Part shown: positions 54,805 to 64,000 of the stretch, piece by piece
How the letters are laid out: each line of letters starts with the position of its first letter
Numbering within the stretch: position 1 is the stretch's first letter
The notes under the pieces: generated by a model
Told to the model about the DNA's origin: nothing
What the model saw: only the letters and a program-made list of their open reading frames with translations
Database searches by the model: none
DNA from: Leptospira kemamanensis
Lineage (GTDB): Bacteria; Spirochaetota; Leptospiria; Leptospirales; Leptospiraceae
Direction: 5' to 3'
Assembly: GCF_004769665.1 (NCBI RefSeq)
Contig: NZ_RQGG01000007.1
Span: forward strand, 186,001 to 250,000
Length of the DNA: 64,000 nucleotides
Made by a program: the position numbers and the translations under genes

Positions 54805-56799
54805 ATGGCAAATTTCAAAATGGTTTCTCCTTTTAAAGCTGCCGGAGACCAAGTGAAAGCAATTGAAAATATTGCGAAGTCATTCGGTGAAGGTAAAAAT
54901 AAAATCACCCTTGTGGGTGTCACTGGTTCAGGAAAAACCTTTACCATGGCTGAGGTCATCACTCGGGTCAAAAAACCCACACTTATCTTATCTCATAACA
55001 AAACCTTGGCAGCACAATTATTTCGTGAGTTTAAGGAATTTTTTCCTGAAAATGCCGTAGAATATTTTGTATCTTATTACGATTATTACCAACCCGAGGC
55101 TTACGTTCCTTCTTCCGATACCTTTATTGAAAAAGATATGTCGATGAATGAAGAAATCGACAAACTTAGGTTACGTGCTACATCCAGTCTATTGGAACGT
55201 GACGATGTGATCATTGTGAGTTCTGTATCTTGTATATATGGTTTGGGTTCTCCTGAAGATTATATGAACTCGGTTGTCATGTTACATGTGGGTGATAAAA
55301 TCGATCGTGACCAAATCATTCGTAAGTTTTTACACATCCAATATGCTCGAAACGATATTGATTTTAGTCGTGGGAATTTCCGTGTTCGCGGAGATACAAT
55401 TGAAATCATGCCATCCTACCAAGAAGAGGGGATTCGCATTGAACTTTTTGGAGATGAAATTGATGGACTTTCTAAAATTGATCCACTGACAGGAAAAGTA
55501 AAAACCAAACTAGACCGAGTGGTTGTGTATCCTGCAAAACACTTCATTACTTCTGGTCCAAAAATCAAAGATGCCATTGAAAAAATCAAAGAAGAAATGG
55601 CGGCCCAAAAAGAGTATTTTTTAAAACAGGGCAAACACTTAGAAGCAGAACGCATTGAATCTCGTACGAACTATGATATGGAGATGTTAGTTGAGCTAGG
55701 GTATTGTAGTGGGATTGAAAACTATTCTAGGCATTTGACAGGACGTTCGGAAGGAGAAAGGCCTGCATGTTTACTGGACTATTTTCCTGGGAAAGATTTT
55801 TTACTCATCATTGACGAATCCCATGTGACACTGCCTCAAATTGGTGGGATGTATGCAGGTGATAGATCCAGGAAACAAACGTTAGTTGAGTTTGGGTTTC
55901 GATTGCCAAGTGCTCTCGACAATCGTCCTCTCAACTTTGAAGAATTTGAATCCATGACACCAAGGACTTTGTATGTGTCTGCTACTCCTGATACAAAAGA
56001 ACTTGAAAAAAGTGAAGCGGTGTTTGAACAGATCATTCGCCCCACAGGGCTACTTGATCCCATTGTAGAAGTAAGACCTACGACCAATCAAATTGAAGAC
56101 TTGCTGAATGAGATTCGACTTCGCATCGAACAAAAAGAAAGAATCCTCATCACCACTCTGACCAAAAAGATGTCAGAAGATCTTACGGATTATTACAAAG
56201 AAGTTGGATTAAAAATCGCATACCTCCATTCCGAAATTGATACCATCGAACGAACAGAAATCATTCGGGACTTACGAAAAGGAGTGTATGATTGTATAGT
56301 TGGGATCAATTTGCTCCGAGAAGGATTGGATATCCCCGAGGTATCCCTTGTGGCCATTCTTGATGCGGACAAAGAAGGGTTTTTACGAAATTACAAATCC
56401 CTCATCCAAACCATTGGTCGGGCAGCAAGGAACGTGAATGGAAAGGCTATTTTGTATGCAGATCGGATGACCGATTCTATCCAAAAAGCCATCAGTGAAA
56501 CCGAAAGACGGCGTTTGATCCAAGAAACTCATAACGAAAAAATGGGGATCACTCCGCAAACCATCCAAAAGGAAATTCATGATATCCTTCCAAGAGAAAT
56601 GGCGGAAGAAGATAGCAAAGAAGAAGCCTTAAAAGAATTAGAAAAAGAATTTACCTTGAAGAAATACAAAACCAAAGACAAGTTACGTGAAGCCTTGAAA
56701 CGAGAAATGTTACGTTACGCACAAGACTTGGATTTTGAAAAGGCAGCCTTGTTCCGCGATAAAATGTTAGCGCTTGGCCCTGATAAAATTGAAACATAA
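54805..56799 (+). CDS. uvrB: UvrABC excinuclease subunit B
   Basis: Helicase-like damage verifier of nucleotide excision repair. Walker A is [13 protein letters not shown], and the beta-hairpin contains [12 protein letters not shown]. Helicase motifs [20 protein letters not shown] and TIGRAARN are present, with a C-terminal UVR motif (residues about 620-655, [13 protein letters not shown]) that binds UvrC. The 664 residues are normal. The gene is followed at once by lon. Confidence 0.98.
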   Translation: MANFKMVSPFKAAGDQVKAIENIAKSFGEGKNKITLVGVTGSGKTFTMAEVITRVKKPTLILSHNKTLAAQLFREFKEFFPENAVEYFVSYYDYYQPEAYVPSSDTFIEKDMSMNEEIDKLRLRATSSLLERDDVIIVSSVSCIYGLGSPEDYMNSVVMLHVGDKIDRDQIIRKFLHIQYARNDIDFSRGNFRVRGDTIEIMPSYQEEGIRIELFGDEIDGLSKIDPLTGKVKTKLDRVVVYPAKHFITSGPKIKDAIEKIKEEMAAQKEYFLKQGKHLEAERIESRTNYDMEMLVELGYCSGIENYSRHLTGRSEGERPACLLDYFPGKDFLLIIDESHVTLPQIGGMYAGDRSRKQTLVEFGFRLPSALDNRPLNFEEFESMTPRTLYVSATPDTKELEKSEAVFEQIIRPTGLLDPIVEVRPTTNQIEDLLNEIRLRIEQKERILITTLTKKMSEDLTDYYKEVGLKIAYLHSEIDTIERTEIIRDLRKGVYDCIVGINLLREGLDIPEVSLVAILDADKEGFLRNYKSLIQTIGRAARNVNGKAILYADRMTDSIQKAISETERRRLIQETHNEKMGITPQTIQKEIHDILPREMAEEDSKEEALKELEKEFTLKKYKTKDKLREALKREMLRYAQDLDFEKAALFRDKMLALGPDKIET

Positions 56800-56812
56800 G
56801 GAAGGATACGGA

Positions 56813-59185
56813 TTGGAAACAAATGAATTTTGGGAAAACCCAACCAAATTGGCAAGACTAGAAGATACCTTACCCAAACAGATCTTTTTACTTCCGATCA
56901 AAGTAAGACCCGTTTTTCCTGGAATCATCACGCCTCTCATCGTACCACCAGGCAGGTTCATCCAGTCGATCGAAGAGTCTTCAAAAGGAGCGGGATTTTT
57001 AGGACTTATTTTGCTGAAGGAAGATGAATCAGAACTTCCATCGGAAGATAATATTTTCCAAATTGGAGTTGTTGCAAGGATCTTAAAAAAAATCAACTTA
57101 CCAGACGGTGGGATGAATATTTTAGTAAATACCATCCAACGTTTCAAAATCAATTCGATTCATACCAAAGAACCAATGTTAATTGCCAATGTGAGTTACC
57201 CTGAAGAAGAATTGGGCACAAGCAAAAATAACATCAAAGCACTGATGCGAACCTTACTCATTTTGACAAAGGAACTCGCTCAAAACAATCCATTGTTCAC
57301 GGAAGATATGAAATTAACGATGATGAATGTGAATGAACCAGCTAAGATGGCTGATTTTGTTTGTTCTATTCTCAATTTGGAAAAGGAAGAATACCAATCC
57401 GTCATAGAAGCCATTCATATCAATGATCGATTAGAAAAGGTTTTGTTATTTCTTAAAAAAGAAATTGAACTTGTGGTTTTGCAGAAAAAAATCCAAGAAC
57501 AAATCAATGATAAAATTGATAACCAACAAAGGCAATTTTTCCTTCGAGAACAATTAAAAGCCATCCAACAAGAATTAGGTGTTGGGGAAGATAAAACCGA
57601 ACAAAAATATGATAAACTACTCACTCGTTTAAAAGCCATTCCCGTTGCTGAAGAAATCATTGTGGAAGTGGAACGAGAGATAGATAAATTCAAAAACTCA
57701 GATCCCATCTCTAGTGATTACAATGTAATTCGAAATTATTTGGACTTAGTGGATAGTCTGCCTTGGGAAAAACCAGCTCCCAAAGATATCAACCTACTTC
57801 ATGCCAAAAAAGTTTTAAACCGTGACCATCACAAACTAGAAGATGTCAAAGAACGAATCTTAGAGTTTTTAGCGGTTCATAAACTCAATCCTAAAAGTAA
57901 AGGTTCTATTCTTTGCCTTGTTGGCCCACCTGGAGTTGGAAAAACATCCATTGCTAAATCGATTGCTGAGGCACTTGGTCGTAAGTTTTTTCGGTTCTCT
58001 CTGGGTGGGGTAAGAGATGAAGCAGAGATCAAAGGCCATCGTCGCACTTATATTGGGGCGATGCCAGGAAAACTCATCAATGCACTGAAGATCACGAAAG
58101 AACGTGATACTGTGATTTTGTTAGATGAGATTGATAAGATGTCTCAAGGATACCAAGGAGACCCACAAGCGGCACTCCTTGAGGTTCTTGACCCAGAACA
58201 AAATTTCAATTTTAGAGATCATTACTTGGACTTGCCATTTGATTTATCAGATGTGCTTTTCATCGCGACTGCCAATACTTTTGAACCTATTCCAAGAGTC
58301 TTACTCGATCGGATGGAAGTGATCCAACTTTCCGGTTATATCACGGAAGAAAAAGTTCAAATCTTCCAAAAATACCTTTGGGATAAAATCTTTATCAAAA
58401 ATGGTTTAAAACCAGATTCCTTCACAATGAAAAAGGAGACGGTCACCCATCTCATTAACTCCTATTCGAGAGAATCGGGATTACGTGGACTCGAAAAAAC
58501 TTTTGATAAATTAGTTCGTAAACTCACCCTCAAACAAGTGTTAAAGGAAAAGTATTCCAAAGAAATTCGAGAAAAAGATCTGGTAGAATACTTAGGACCT
58601 CCACCGTTTGTGGATGATCGAATGACAATTCCAAAAGTTCCAGGAACTGCCCTCGGACTTGCTTGGACAAATGCGGGTGGATCAACACTACTCATCGAAG
58701 CGGTATTGATTCCTGGCAAAGGTGGTTTGACTCTTACAGGACAAATGGGTAAAATGATGGAAGAGTCAGCAAACATTGCTTTGTCGTTTGTGAAAAATTA
58801 TTTGAATAACGATGCCTTGTTTGAGAAAAAAGCCATCCACTTACACGTGCCAGATGGAGCGACTCCAAAAGATGGCCCAAGTGCTGGAATCACCATGGCA
58901 ACTGCCATTTTATCACTTGTGACAAACCGTGTAATCAATCCAGGTTTTGGTATGACAGGCGAACTGACTTTAACTGGAGAAGTATTAGCCATTGGGGGAC
59001 TACGGGAAAAGATCGTAGCTGCAAAACGGGTAGGAGTCAAAAAAATTATCTTTCCAAAGGACAATGAAAAAGCATTCCAAGAAATCCCTGACTATGTAAA
59101 AAAAGGTGTTACCTTCTATCCAGTCACGCACTTTGAAGAAGTGGAGTCATTGGTTTTTCCTAAAACAAAGAGTAAGAAAAAATGA
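56813..59185 (+). CDS. lon: ATP-dependent protease Lon
   Basis: Cytosolic AAA+ serine protease that degrades misfolded and regulatory proteins. It has an N-terminal LON domain ([19 protein letters not shown]), a coiled-coil linker, and the AAA+ module with Walker [10 protein letters not shown] and Walker [12 protein letters not shown]. The protease domain has the Ser690/Lys733 dyad (KDGPSAGI and GGLREK). The TTG at 56813 is chosen because AAGGAAGGA lies just before it, giving 790 residues; a longer in-frame TTG at 56774 lies inside uvrB without such a site. Its stop overlaps the PBP start (ATGA). Confidence 0.97.
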   Translation: METNEFWENPTKLARLEDTLPKQIFLLPIKVRPVFPGIITPLIVPPGRFIQSIEESSKGAGFLGLILLKEDESELPSEDNIFQIGVVARILKKINLPDGGMNILVNTIQRFKINSIHTKEPMLIANVSYPEEELGTSKNNIKALMRTLLILTKELAQNNPLFTEDMKLTMMNVNEPAKMADFVCSILNLEKEEYQSVIEAIHINDRLEKVLLFLKKEIELVVLQKKIQEQINDKIDNQQRQFFLREQLKAIQQELGVGEDKTEQKYDKLLTRLKAIPVAEEIIVEVEREIDKFKNSDPISSDYNVIRNYLDLVDSLPWEKPAPKDINLLHAKKVLNRDHHKLEDVKERILEFLAVHKLNPKSKGSILCLVGPPGVGKTSIAKSIAEALGRKFFRFSLGGVRDEAEIKGHRRTYIGAMPGKLINALKITKERDTVILLDEIDKMSQGYQGDPQAALLEVLDPEQNFNFRDHYLDLPFDLSDVLFIATANTFEPIPRVLLDRMEVIQLSGYITEEKVQIFQKYLWDKIFIKNGLKPDSFTMKKETVTHLINSYSRESGLRGLEKTFDKLVRKLTLKQVLKEKYSKEIREKDLVEYLGPPPFVDDRMTIPKVPGTALGLAWTNAGGSTLLIEAVLIPGKGGLTLTGQMGKMMEESANIALSFVKNYLNNDALFEKKAIHLHVPDGATPKDGPSAGITMATAILSLVTNRVINPGFGMTGELTLTGEVLAIGGLREKIVAAKRVGVKKIIFPKDNEKAFQEIPDYVKKGVTFYPVTHFEEVESLVFPKTKSKKK

Positions 59186-61665
59186 ACTATAAAAACAATT
59201 CCTTATATTTGATTTTAGAAGTGTTGTATGGCCATTTAACGGACTTAATGCGGTTTTTGTGGAAAAAGAAAAACCAAGTAATCGCAATTGGAATCGTTGT
59301 GGGTGTGTTCCTTACTTTTTTCTTTTTGGGAGGTGCTTACGTAGTTTGGTCTGGCGAAGAAGCTCGTGTTCACAAATCCCTAGAAAAATATAGATCAGAA
59401 GTTTCCAATTTTTATGACAATTTCCAACCTAAATCTGTAAAAATCCTCGACCGAAGTGGGAAAGTGATGGGTGAGTTTTACCGTCGTAACTTTCGTCCCA
59501 TTCGTACAGACAATTTAGGTAAACACAACGTGATTGTTTGGGCTGTTTTATCTTCGGAAGACAGAGAATTTTTTTCCCATTCTGGTTTGAATTATACGGC
59601 AATTTTACGTGCGGTTGTTACCAATCTTGTTCAGTTTCGATTGTCACAAGGTGGATCTACCATCTCACAACAGTTAGCAAAGTTGACTCTGAATCTTGGT
59701 AAAAGAAATTTATTCAATAAACTGACTGAATTGTATTGTACATTTTATATCGAAAGCCATTATTCCAAAGAAGAAATTTTGGCCATGTATTTAAACCAAA
59801 TCTTTTTGGGAGAAGGAAATACTGGGGTAGAAGAAGCAGCTCGGTATTATTTTCGTAAACCTGCCTCGGAACTGAGCCCAGAAGAAGCAGCTTTAATCGT
59901 AGGCATCATTCCTGCACCCAGTGTCTACAATCCTGTTCGTAATTTGGGAATCGCTCTTTCTCGCCAAAAACGAGTGTTATATGATATGGCGCGAAATCCA
60001 GAATTACATCCTTCTCAAAAAGACATTCCTGTGAAATTTTCTGATTCGATTGAAGTGAATTTGAAGCGATTTCGAACCATTTATAAAATCAAAGAAACCA
60101 AAGATGATGAAGGAAATCTCAAATACTCAAGTGAAATTGGGAAATATGGAGCAGACAAAGATTTCCGTGTCAATTTGGCTCCTGATTTTAACTCAGAGAT
60201 TCGAAGGTTTATTTTGGAAAAATTTTCGAATGAAGATTTAGAAGAACGAGGACTTCTTGTTTATACAACTCTCGATTTAGAAAAACAACGTTTTGCGGAA
60301 GAAGCACTCCGTATTGGCGTAGATTCAGTTCGGGCCGATCTCTCCAAACAAGAGTTAGAGTATCAGAGTAAAGGGAAAGCCGATTTAGCAGAAGTAACGA
60401 GAAGTATTTTGCCCCAACTCAGTGGATCAATGATCTCATTGGATCCTGAAACAGGGGATGTGGAAGCACTTGTGGGTGGATATAAAATTTCCAATGTATT
60501 TCGATTCAATCGAGCAGAGGAAGCGAGAAGACAACCTGGTTCCACAATCAAAGCGTTAGTGTATGCTCTCGCTTTTGAAAAACGCATTGTCAATCCATCC
60601 TCTAAAATCAAAGACGAAAAATTAGACTTCTCTGGTTATTCTCCCAAAAACTGGTACAAAGGTTATAAAGGGGATATCACTGTTCGGCAAGCTTTGGCCC
60701 AATCCGTGAATACCGTATCTGTGAAATTATTACATGAAGTAGGGATTTCATATTTCATTCAGAAATTAAGTGCCATCCTTTCGATTCCCGAAGAAGAAGC
60801 GGAACAACGATTCCAAAGGAATCTTTCCCTTGCCCTGGGATCTGGAGAACTAAGTCCTATGGAATTGTCTACAATTTATGCTACGCTCATGAATGGGGGA
60901 AGGCGAGTCACTCCGCGGAAAATCATTAAAATCACAGATATGGATGGAAACGAATTTTATAATACGGTTCCAAACGAAGCCGCCGAACAAATATTAGATC
61001 CAGTCGCATGTGCGATGGCAGTCAATACATTACAATCGGTCCTAACTGAAGAAGGAACGATGACCTTAAAAAGAAAAGAAGGGGAACCTTTTTTATATGC
61101 AGGGAAAACCGGAACAGTCCAGTCTCCCAAACTAAAATCTTCTAAATGGAAAGGAATCAAAGGAGTAAGGGATGTTTGGTTTGCGGGCCTTACGCCACGC
61201 AATGTAACGGTTGTTTGGGTGGGCCACGATGAAGGAGCGCCGTTCCCAGGATCTGGATCTGGTGTGTCTGGTGGTATCTGGTATAAATACATCCAAAACG
61301 TAAAATCAAAATTAGGAATGGGAAACCAACTCATCCCAAGTTTTGTCGGTGACTTTGTCAAAGTTGATGTGTGTGCAGATGATGGAACGATGATCGAATC
61401 AAGTCCTGAATATATTTGTAAAGTTCCTTTGTATGCCCAGTATTATTATATTGGTGATTTGCCACCAAAACGAAATGGATTTAATAAATCTGATCCGCAA
61501 CCTAACATTGCCAATGTGCCAAATGCAGTTGATGAAGAAGACTCTGAGATTTCCACCTATGAAACTGATGGAACGAAGATGCAACCTACTGCGGTGGATT
61601 CTGTAGAATTGGAACCACCTCTTATAGATAATCGGCGAGTTCGGTATAACGAAGAAACTCCTTAG
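59182..61665 (+). CDS. Class A penicillin-binding protein (PBP1A-like)
   Basis: Bifunctional peptidoglycan synthase of 827 residues. It has a cytoplasmic tail and one membrane anchor (about 35-58). The GT51 glycosyltransferase domain has [28 protein letters not shown] and [16 protein letters not shown]. The transpeptidase domain has Ser454 of S-T-I-K, the S-x-N motif in [11 protein letters not shown], and K-T-G-T in [10 protein letters not shown]. It starts on the lon stop. The last 44 bp overlap the convergent solute-binding gene. Confidence 0.93.
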   Translation: MNYKNNSLYLILEVLYGHLTDLMRFLWKKKNQVIAIGIVVGVFLTFFFLGGAYVVWSGEEARVHKSLEKYRSEVSNFYDNFQPKSVKILDRSGKVMGEFYRRNFRPIRTDNLGKHNVIVWAVLSSEDREFFSHSGLNYTAILRAVVTNLVQFRLSQGGSTISQQLAKLTLNLGKRNLFNKLTELYCTFYIESHYSKEEILAMYLNQIFLGEGNTGVEEAARYYFRKPASELSPEEAALIVGIIPAPSVYNPVRNLGIALSRQKRVLYDMARNPELHPSQKDIPVKFSDSIEVNLKRFRTIYKIKETKDDEGNLKYSSEIGKYGADKDFRVNLAPDFNSEIRRFILEKFSNEDLEERGLLVYTTLDLEKQRFAEEALRIGVDSVRADLSKQELEYQSKGKADLAEVTRSILPQLSGSMISLDPETGDVEALVGGYKISNVFRFNRAEEARRQPGSTIKALVYALAFEKRIVNPSSKIKDEKLDFSGYSPKNWYKGYKGDITVRQALAQSVNTVSVKLLHEVGISYFIQKLSAILSIPEEEAEQRFQRNLSLALGSGELSPMELSTIYATLMNGGRRVTPRKIIKITDMDGNEFYNTVPNEAAEQILDPVACAMAVNTLQSVLTEEGTMTLKRKEGEPFLYAGKTGTVQSPKLKSSKWKGIKGVRDVWFAGLTPRNVTVVWVGHDEGAPFPGSGSGVSGGIWYKYIQNVKSKLGMGNQLIPSFVGDFVKVDVCADDGTMIESSPEYICKVPLYAQYYYIGDLPPKRNGFNKSDPQPNIANVPNAVDEEDSEISTYETDGTKMQPTAVDSVELEPPLIDNRRVRYNEETP

Positions 61666-63046
61666 AGACTAAATAGTTTTCTTGGATGGACCATAGGAAA
61701 ATCCAAGGTTTCTCTTCGGTGACAGTTTCAATCACTGTTTTGGCATCAGCAAGACTTCTATTGGGTTTGTTTAACAAACTGCCTACTGTTTCGTTTTGGT
61801 AAAAGGAACGATTCCCGCCATTTCCAGTTTTACTTGGATGAAAAAGAGGATCTACAAAATTCCAAACGGAATCATAATCAGAATACCAAGTGAGTAGTGT
61901 TAAATCACCTTTCCCTTCTCCATTTTCTTTATACAAAGGTGCTTTTTCCATGGGTTGGAGTTTTATTTTTAAACCAATCTCTTCTAATGCTTGTTTAATG
62001 GCTCTTCCTTTGGTTTGGTTTTCGTCATCTCCGCGCATACGAAAATTGATTTCTTGTGTTAGAATTTTGGGATAACATTTGGATTGTTTCAATTCAGAAA
62101 TTGCCTTGTTCTTATCATAAGAAAGATTCATTGGTTTTAGATTGAGATTCAATCTTTCCAAATATGGAAGTGGGATGGGTCCATACGTTAAGTCCGCATG
62201 ACTTTCCAAAAGTTTTTGAATGATTTGTTCTCTAGGAATACTGAAGTTCAAAGCATTCCGAAAAGGAAGATCAAAACAAGGATTGGTTTGATTGATGGTT
62301 ACATATTGTACGGATCTACCTTTTTTTGTCAGAGTGAACTCGGAAGTGGCTTCGGGGATGGAAAGTAAAAAATCAGATAGTTTGAATGCATCCAATTCCG
62401 CTTTGCGATATAAAAAAAGAGAAGTGGTGGATTGTGGTAAAATGCGAAAACGAATCGATTTCGGAAGTGTTTTTGTTTCTTCTTTTTGATATACCAAATC
62501 TATGAATTCATTTTTTTTCCATTGAACGAGTTTATATTTCCCATAGGTCTTTAAACTGTTTTTTTCCCATTCTTCTTTTCCAATGATGGAAGCAAATGGT
62601 AAACTTAACTTTTCTTTCCATTCCCTTTCCTCTGTTCCTTTTCGGAATCGTAATTCTAATTCACTTGGGGAAAGGATTTGAACGGATAAAAGGAATTGGT
62701 AATCGGCCTTTCTCGGATAAGATTCCGATACCAACCTTGCTAAACTAAAATGGATATCTTGGATGGGTGGACTTGTTTTCTGTAAAACAAAACGCCAAAT
62801 CTCCTCGGATGGGGAATGGGTGTGAGAAGTTTTGGTGACCCAAGGAGAAACAAAATCATCCTTTTCGGAAACGAATAGGCCTTGGTGTAGGAAACGGGCC
62901 AGTTTTTGGCTTGTGAGGTCTGTGCTAAATAAAGGATCCAAATGGGTAGGATCCGATGGCAAAGCAATTTGGATGGCAAACTCCTCTCGGTCTCTCCCAC
63001 AAAAAGTGAGGGACAAGAGAAAGAAAACGAGGGATAAGGTTCTCAT
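61622..63046 (-). CDS. Solute-binding lipoprotein, family 5 (peptide/nickel type)
   Basis: This protein of about 474 residues has a lipoprotein signal (TLSLVFFLLSLTFC, lipidated Cys16). The SBP_bac_5 pattern follows: LPSDPTHLDPLFSTDLTS, the middle FRNALNFSIPREQIIQ, and late GDLTLLTWYSDYDSVWNFVDPL. It should bind a peptide or similar ligand at the envelope, but no permease or ATPase genes for such a system are adjacent. ATG 63046 is chosen because it starts the signal peptide; an upstream in-frame ATG at 63085 exists. Its start codon lies 2 bp from the divergent exporter start. Confidence 0.8.
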   Translation of the reverse strand: MRTLSLVFFLLSLTFCGRDREEFAIQIALPSDPTHLDPLFSTDLTSQKLARFLHQGLFVSEKDDFVSPWVTKTSHTHSPSEEIWRFVLQKTSPPIQDIHFSLARLVSESYPRKADYQFLLSVQILSPSELELRFRKGTEEREWKEKLSLPFASIIGKEEWEKNSLKTYGKYKLVQWKKNEFIDLVYQKEETKTLPKSIRFRILPQSTTSLFLYRKAELDAFKLSDFLLSIPEATSEFTLTKKGRSVQYVTINQTNPCFDLPFRNALNFSIPREQIIQKLLESHADLTYGPIPLPYLERLNLNLKPMNLSYDKNKAISELKQSKCYPKILTQEINFRMRGDDENQTKGRAIKQALEEIGLKIKLQPMEKAPLYKENGEGKGDLTLLTWYSDYDSVWNFVDPLFHPSKTGNGGNRSFYQNETVGSLLNKPNRSLADAKTVIETVTEEKPWIFLWSIQENYLVSKEFLRYTELADYL

Positions 63047-63048
63047 AC

Positions 63049-64000
63049 GTGAAGATTTACCGCAAACTCTGGCCATATTTGGCAAAATACAAATACAGAC
63101 TCAGTTTAGGAGTTTTTCTGTCTATATTTGTTTCCATTTTTAATGGAGCTTCGCTTACTTCTCTCATCCCCATTTTTGATTCTTTAGGCACGGGCGAAAA
63201 TTACAAATTCCAAATTGCTCTTACCAAAAAAGACCAGTCTCTTTTAAACGAACACAAAAATCCAGATCGTTTGCAAGGGCTTGTGTATTGGGAATGGCAA
63301 TTTGCCAATCTAAAGGATAAAACCAATGCAGAGTTGTCTGAGAAAAAACCAGATGATTTGGTTTATCTATTTTGCCTCATCATATTACCGATTTACTTTT
63401 TGAAATTACTTTGCCTTGCGGGAACAGTTTACTTTGTCAATTCAGCGGGATTACTTGCGGTGAAGGACCTAAGGCAAGCTCTCTACCGAAAACTCCAAGT
63501 GTTACCACTAAATGAATTTTATCGGGAAAAAACGGGAGTTCTCATGAGTCGTGTCATTAACGACGTCGACATTGTGGGAAAAGTTGTCTCAAACGATTTA
63601 AAAGACGCGATCAATGACTTTTTTTACATCATCACGCATTTGATCATCTTACTAGTGTTAAGCTGGAAATTGTTCTTTTTGCTTTTCATTGTGATTCCAC
63701 TCATTGTTGGACCTGTTAGTACATTCGCAGACAGGATTCGTAGGACTACCAAAAACCAACAGGAACAGTTATCAGAGCTCAATGGTGATTTACAAGAAGT
63801 GATCTCAGGTATTCGTGTGATTCGTGCTTTTTCCATGGAAGACAAGGAAGCAGAACGATTTTTTAAAGTAAACCAAAACCTATCAGATAAAACATTCAAA
63901 ACACATTTTTATCACCAAATAGGACCCGCCTTGACTGAGTTATCTGGTTCTGTTGTGACGATGGTTTTTTTAGGAATTGGTGCTTACTTATTGGAAGATG
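63049..64000 (+). CDS. ABC exporter, MsbA-like, N-terminal part (cut by window end)
   Basis: The visible 317 residues start at GTG and form the transmembrane domain of a lipid A-type ABC exporter: YRKLWPYLAKYKYRLSLGVF, LRQALYRKLQVLPLNEFYRE, TGVLMSRVINDVDIV, GISGIRVIRAF-like EVISGIRVIRAFSMEDKE. The ATPase domain lies beyond the window. An insert of about 55 polar residues between the first two helices is notable. AAGG lies 9 bases before the GTG. The family suggests lipid or drug export from the inner membrane. Confidence 0.88.
   Translation, partial: MKIYRKLWPYLAKYKYRLSLGVFLSIFVSIFNGASLTSLIPIFDSLGTGENYKFQIALTKKDQSLLNEHKNPDRLQGLVYWEWQFANLKDKTNAELSEKKPDDLVYLFCLIILPIYFLKLLCLAGTVYFVNSAGLLAVKDLRQALYRKLQVLPLNEFYREKTGVLMSRVINDVDIVGKVVSNDLKDAINDFFYIITHLIILLVLSWKLFFLLFIVIPLIVGPVSTFADRIRRTTKNQQEQLSELNGDLQEVISGIRVIRAFSMEDKEAERFFKVNQNLSDKTFKTHFYHQIGPALTELSGSVVTMVFLGIGAYLLED

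Overview
This window is chromosomal DNA of a spirochaete of the genus Leptospira. The clearest marker is an OmpL1-type porin at 29965-30873. It is supported by relaxed spirochaetal lipoboxes, frequent TTG and GTG starts, and a moderately low G+C content. A saprophytic (L. biflexa-like) member is plausible but is inference. Genes fill almost all of the sequence. I saw no rRNA, tRNA, CRISPR array, insertion sequence or prophage.

Layout. 0-7 kb: a GapN-like aldehyde dehydrogenase, a small coiled-coil protein, a MaoC-type double-hotdog protein with a metallo-beta-lactamase-fold hydrolase, and an opposing pair (HpcH/HpaI aldolase, DUF2079-like membrane protein). 7-13.3 kb: signal peptidase I with atpZ; an acetolactate synthase gene behind a branched-chain leader peptide and attenuator; amtB-glnK; and a glutathione peroxidase-OhrR peroxide-response pair. 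13.5-20.6 kb: the full F1Fo ATP synthase operon atpI-B-E-F-H-A-G-D-C. 20.6-27.9 kb, same strand: an SLBB protein, a very acidic repeat protein, a GAF-GAF-degenerate GGDEF protein, and an MBOAT/SGNH pair. 28-36.5 kb: carA, ompL1, pterin dehydratase, ung, an RlmL-like methyltransferase, two EamA transporters, an AI-2E permease and a cyclic-nucleotide-binding protein. 36.5-39.7 kb: bioD-bioA-bioB. 39.7-51 kb: a GPH-type transporter, an SGNH lipoprotein, serB, then mutS-trpF-tetR-folC-aroE on the minus strand, a glycosyltransferase and a GHKL ATPase. 51-64 kb: a degenerate amidohydrolase, an S1-domain protein, trmL, a second GHKL ATPase, uvrB, lon, a class A PBP, a family 5 solute-binding lipoprotein, and the start of an MsbA-like ABC exporter cut by the window end.

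The strongest unexplained signal is at 8415-8617. A 44-codon peptide carrying L-I-L-V-V-V-V-V and I-I runs is followed by two mutually exclusive helices. One is a 10-bp perfect pairing of the leader's last codons with the loop of the other, a 14-bp hairpin. That hairpin can be extended to cover the Shine-Dalgarno of the acetolactate synthase gene. No U-tract follows, so this looks like translational rather than classical transcriptional attenuation. Other points of interest are an OhrR-type palindrome before the peroxidase gene, two copies of a GC-rich hairpin repeat flanking that pair, and several enzymes whose catalytic residues are altered (MaoC-like, amidohydrolase-like, GGDEF, aldehyde dehydrogenase, RlmL-like).
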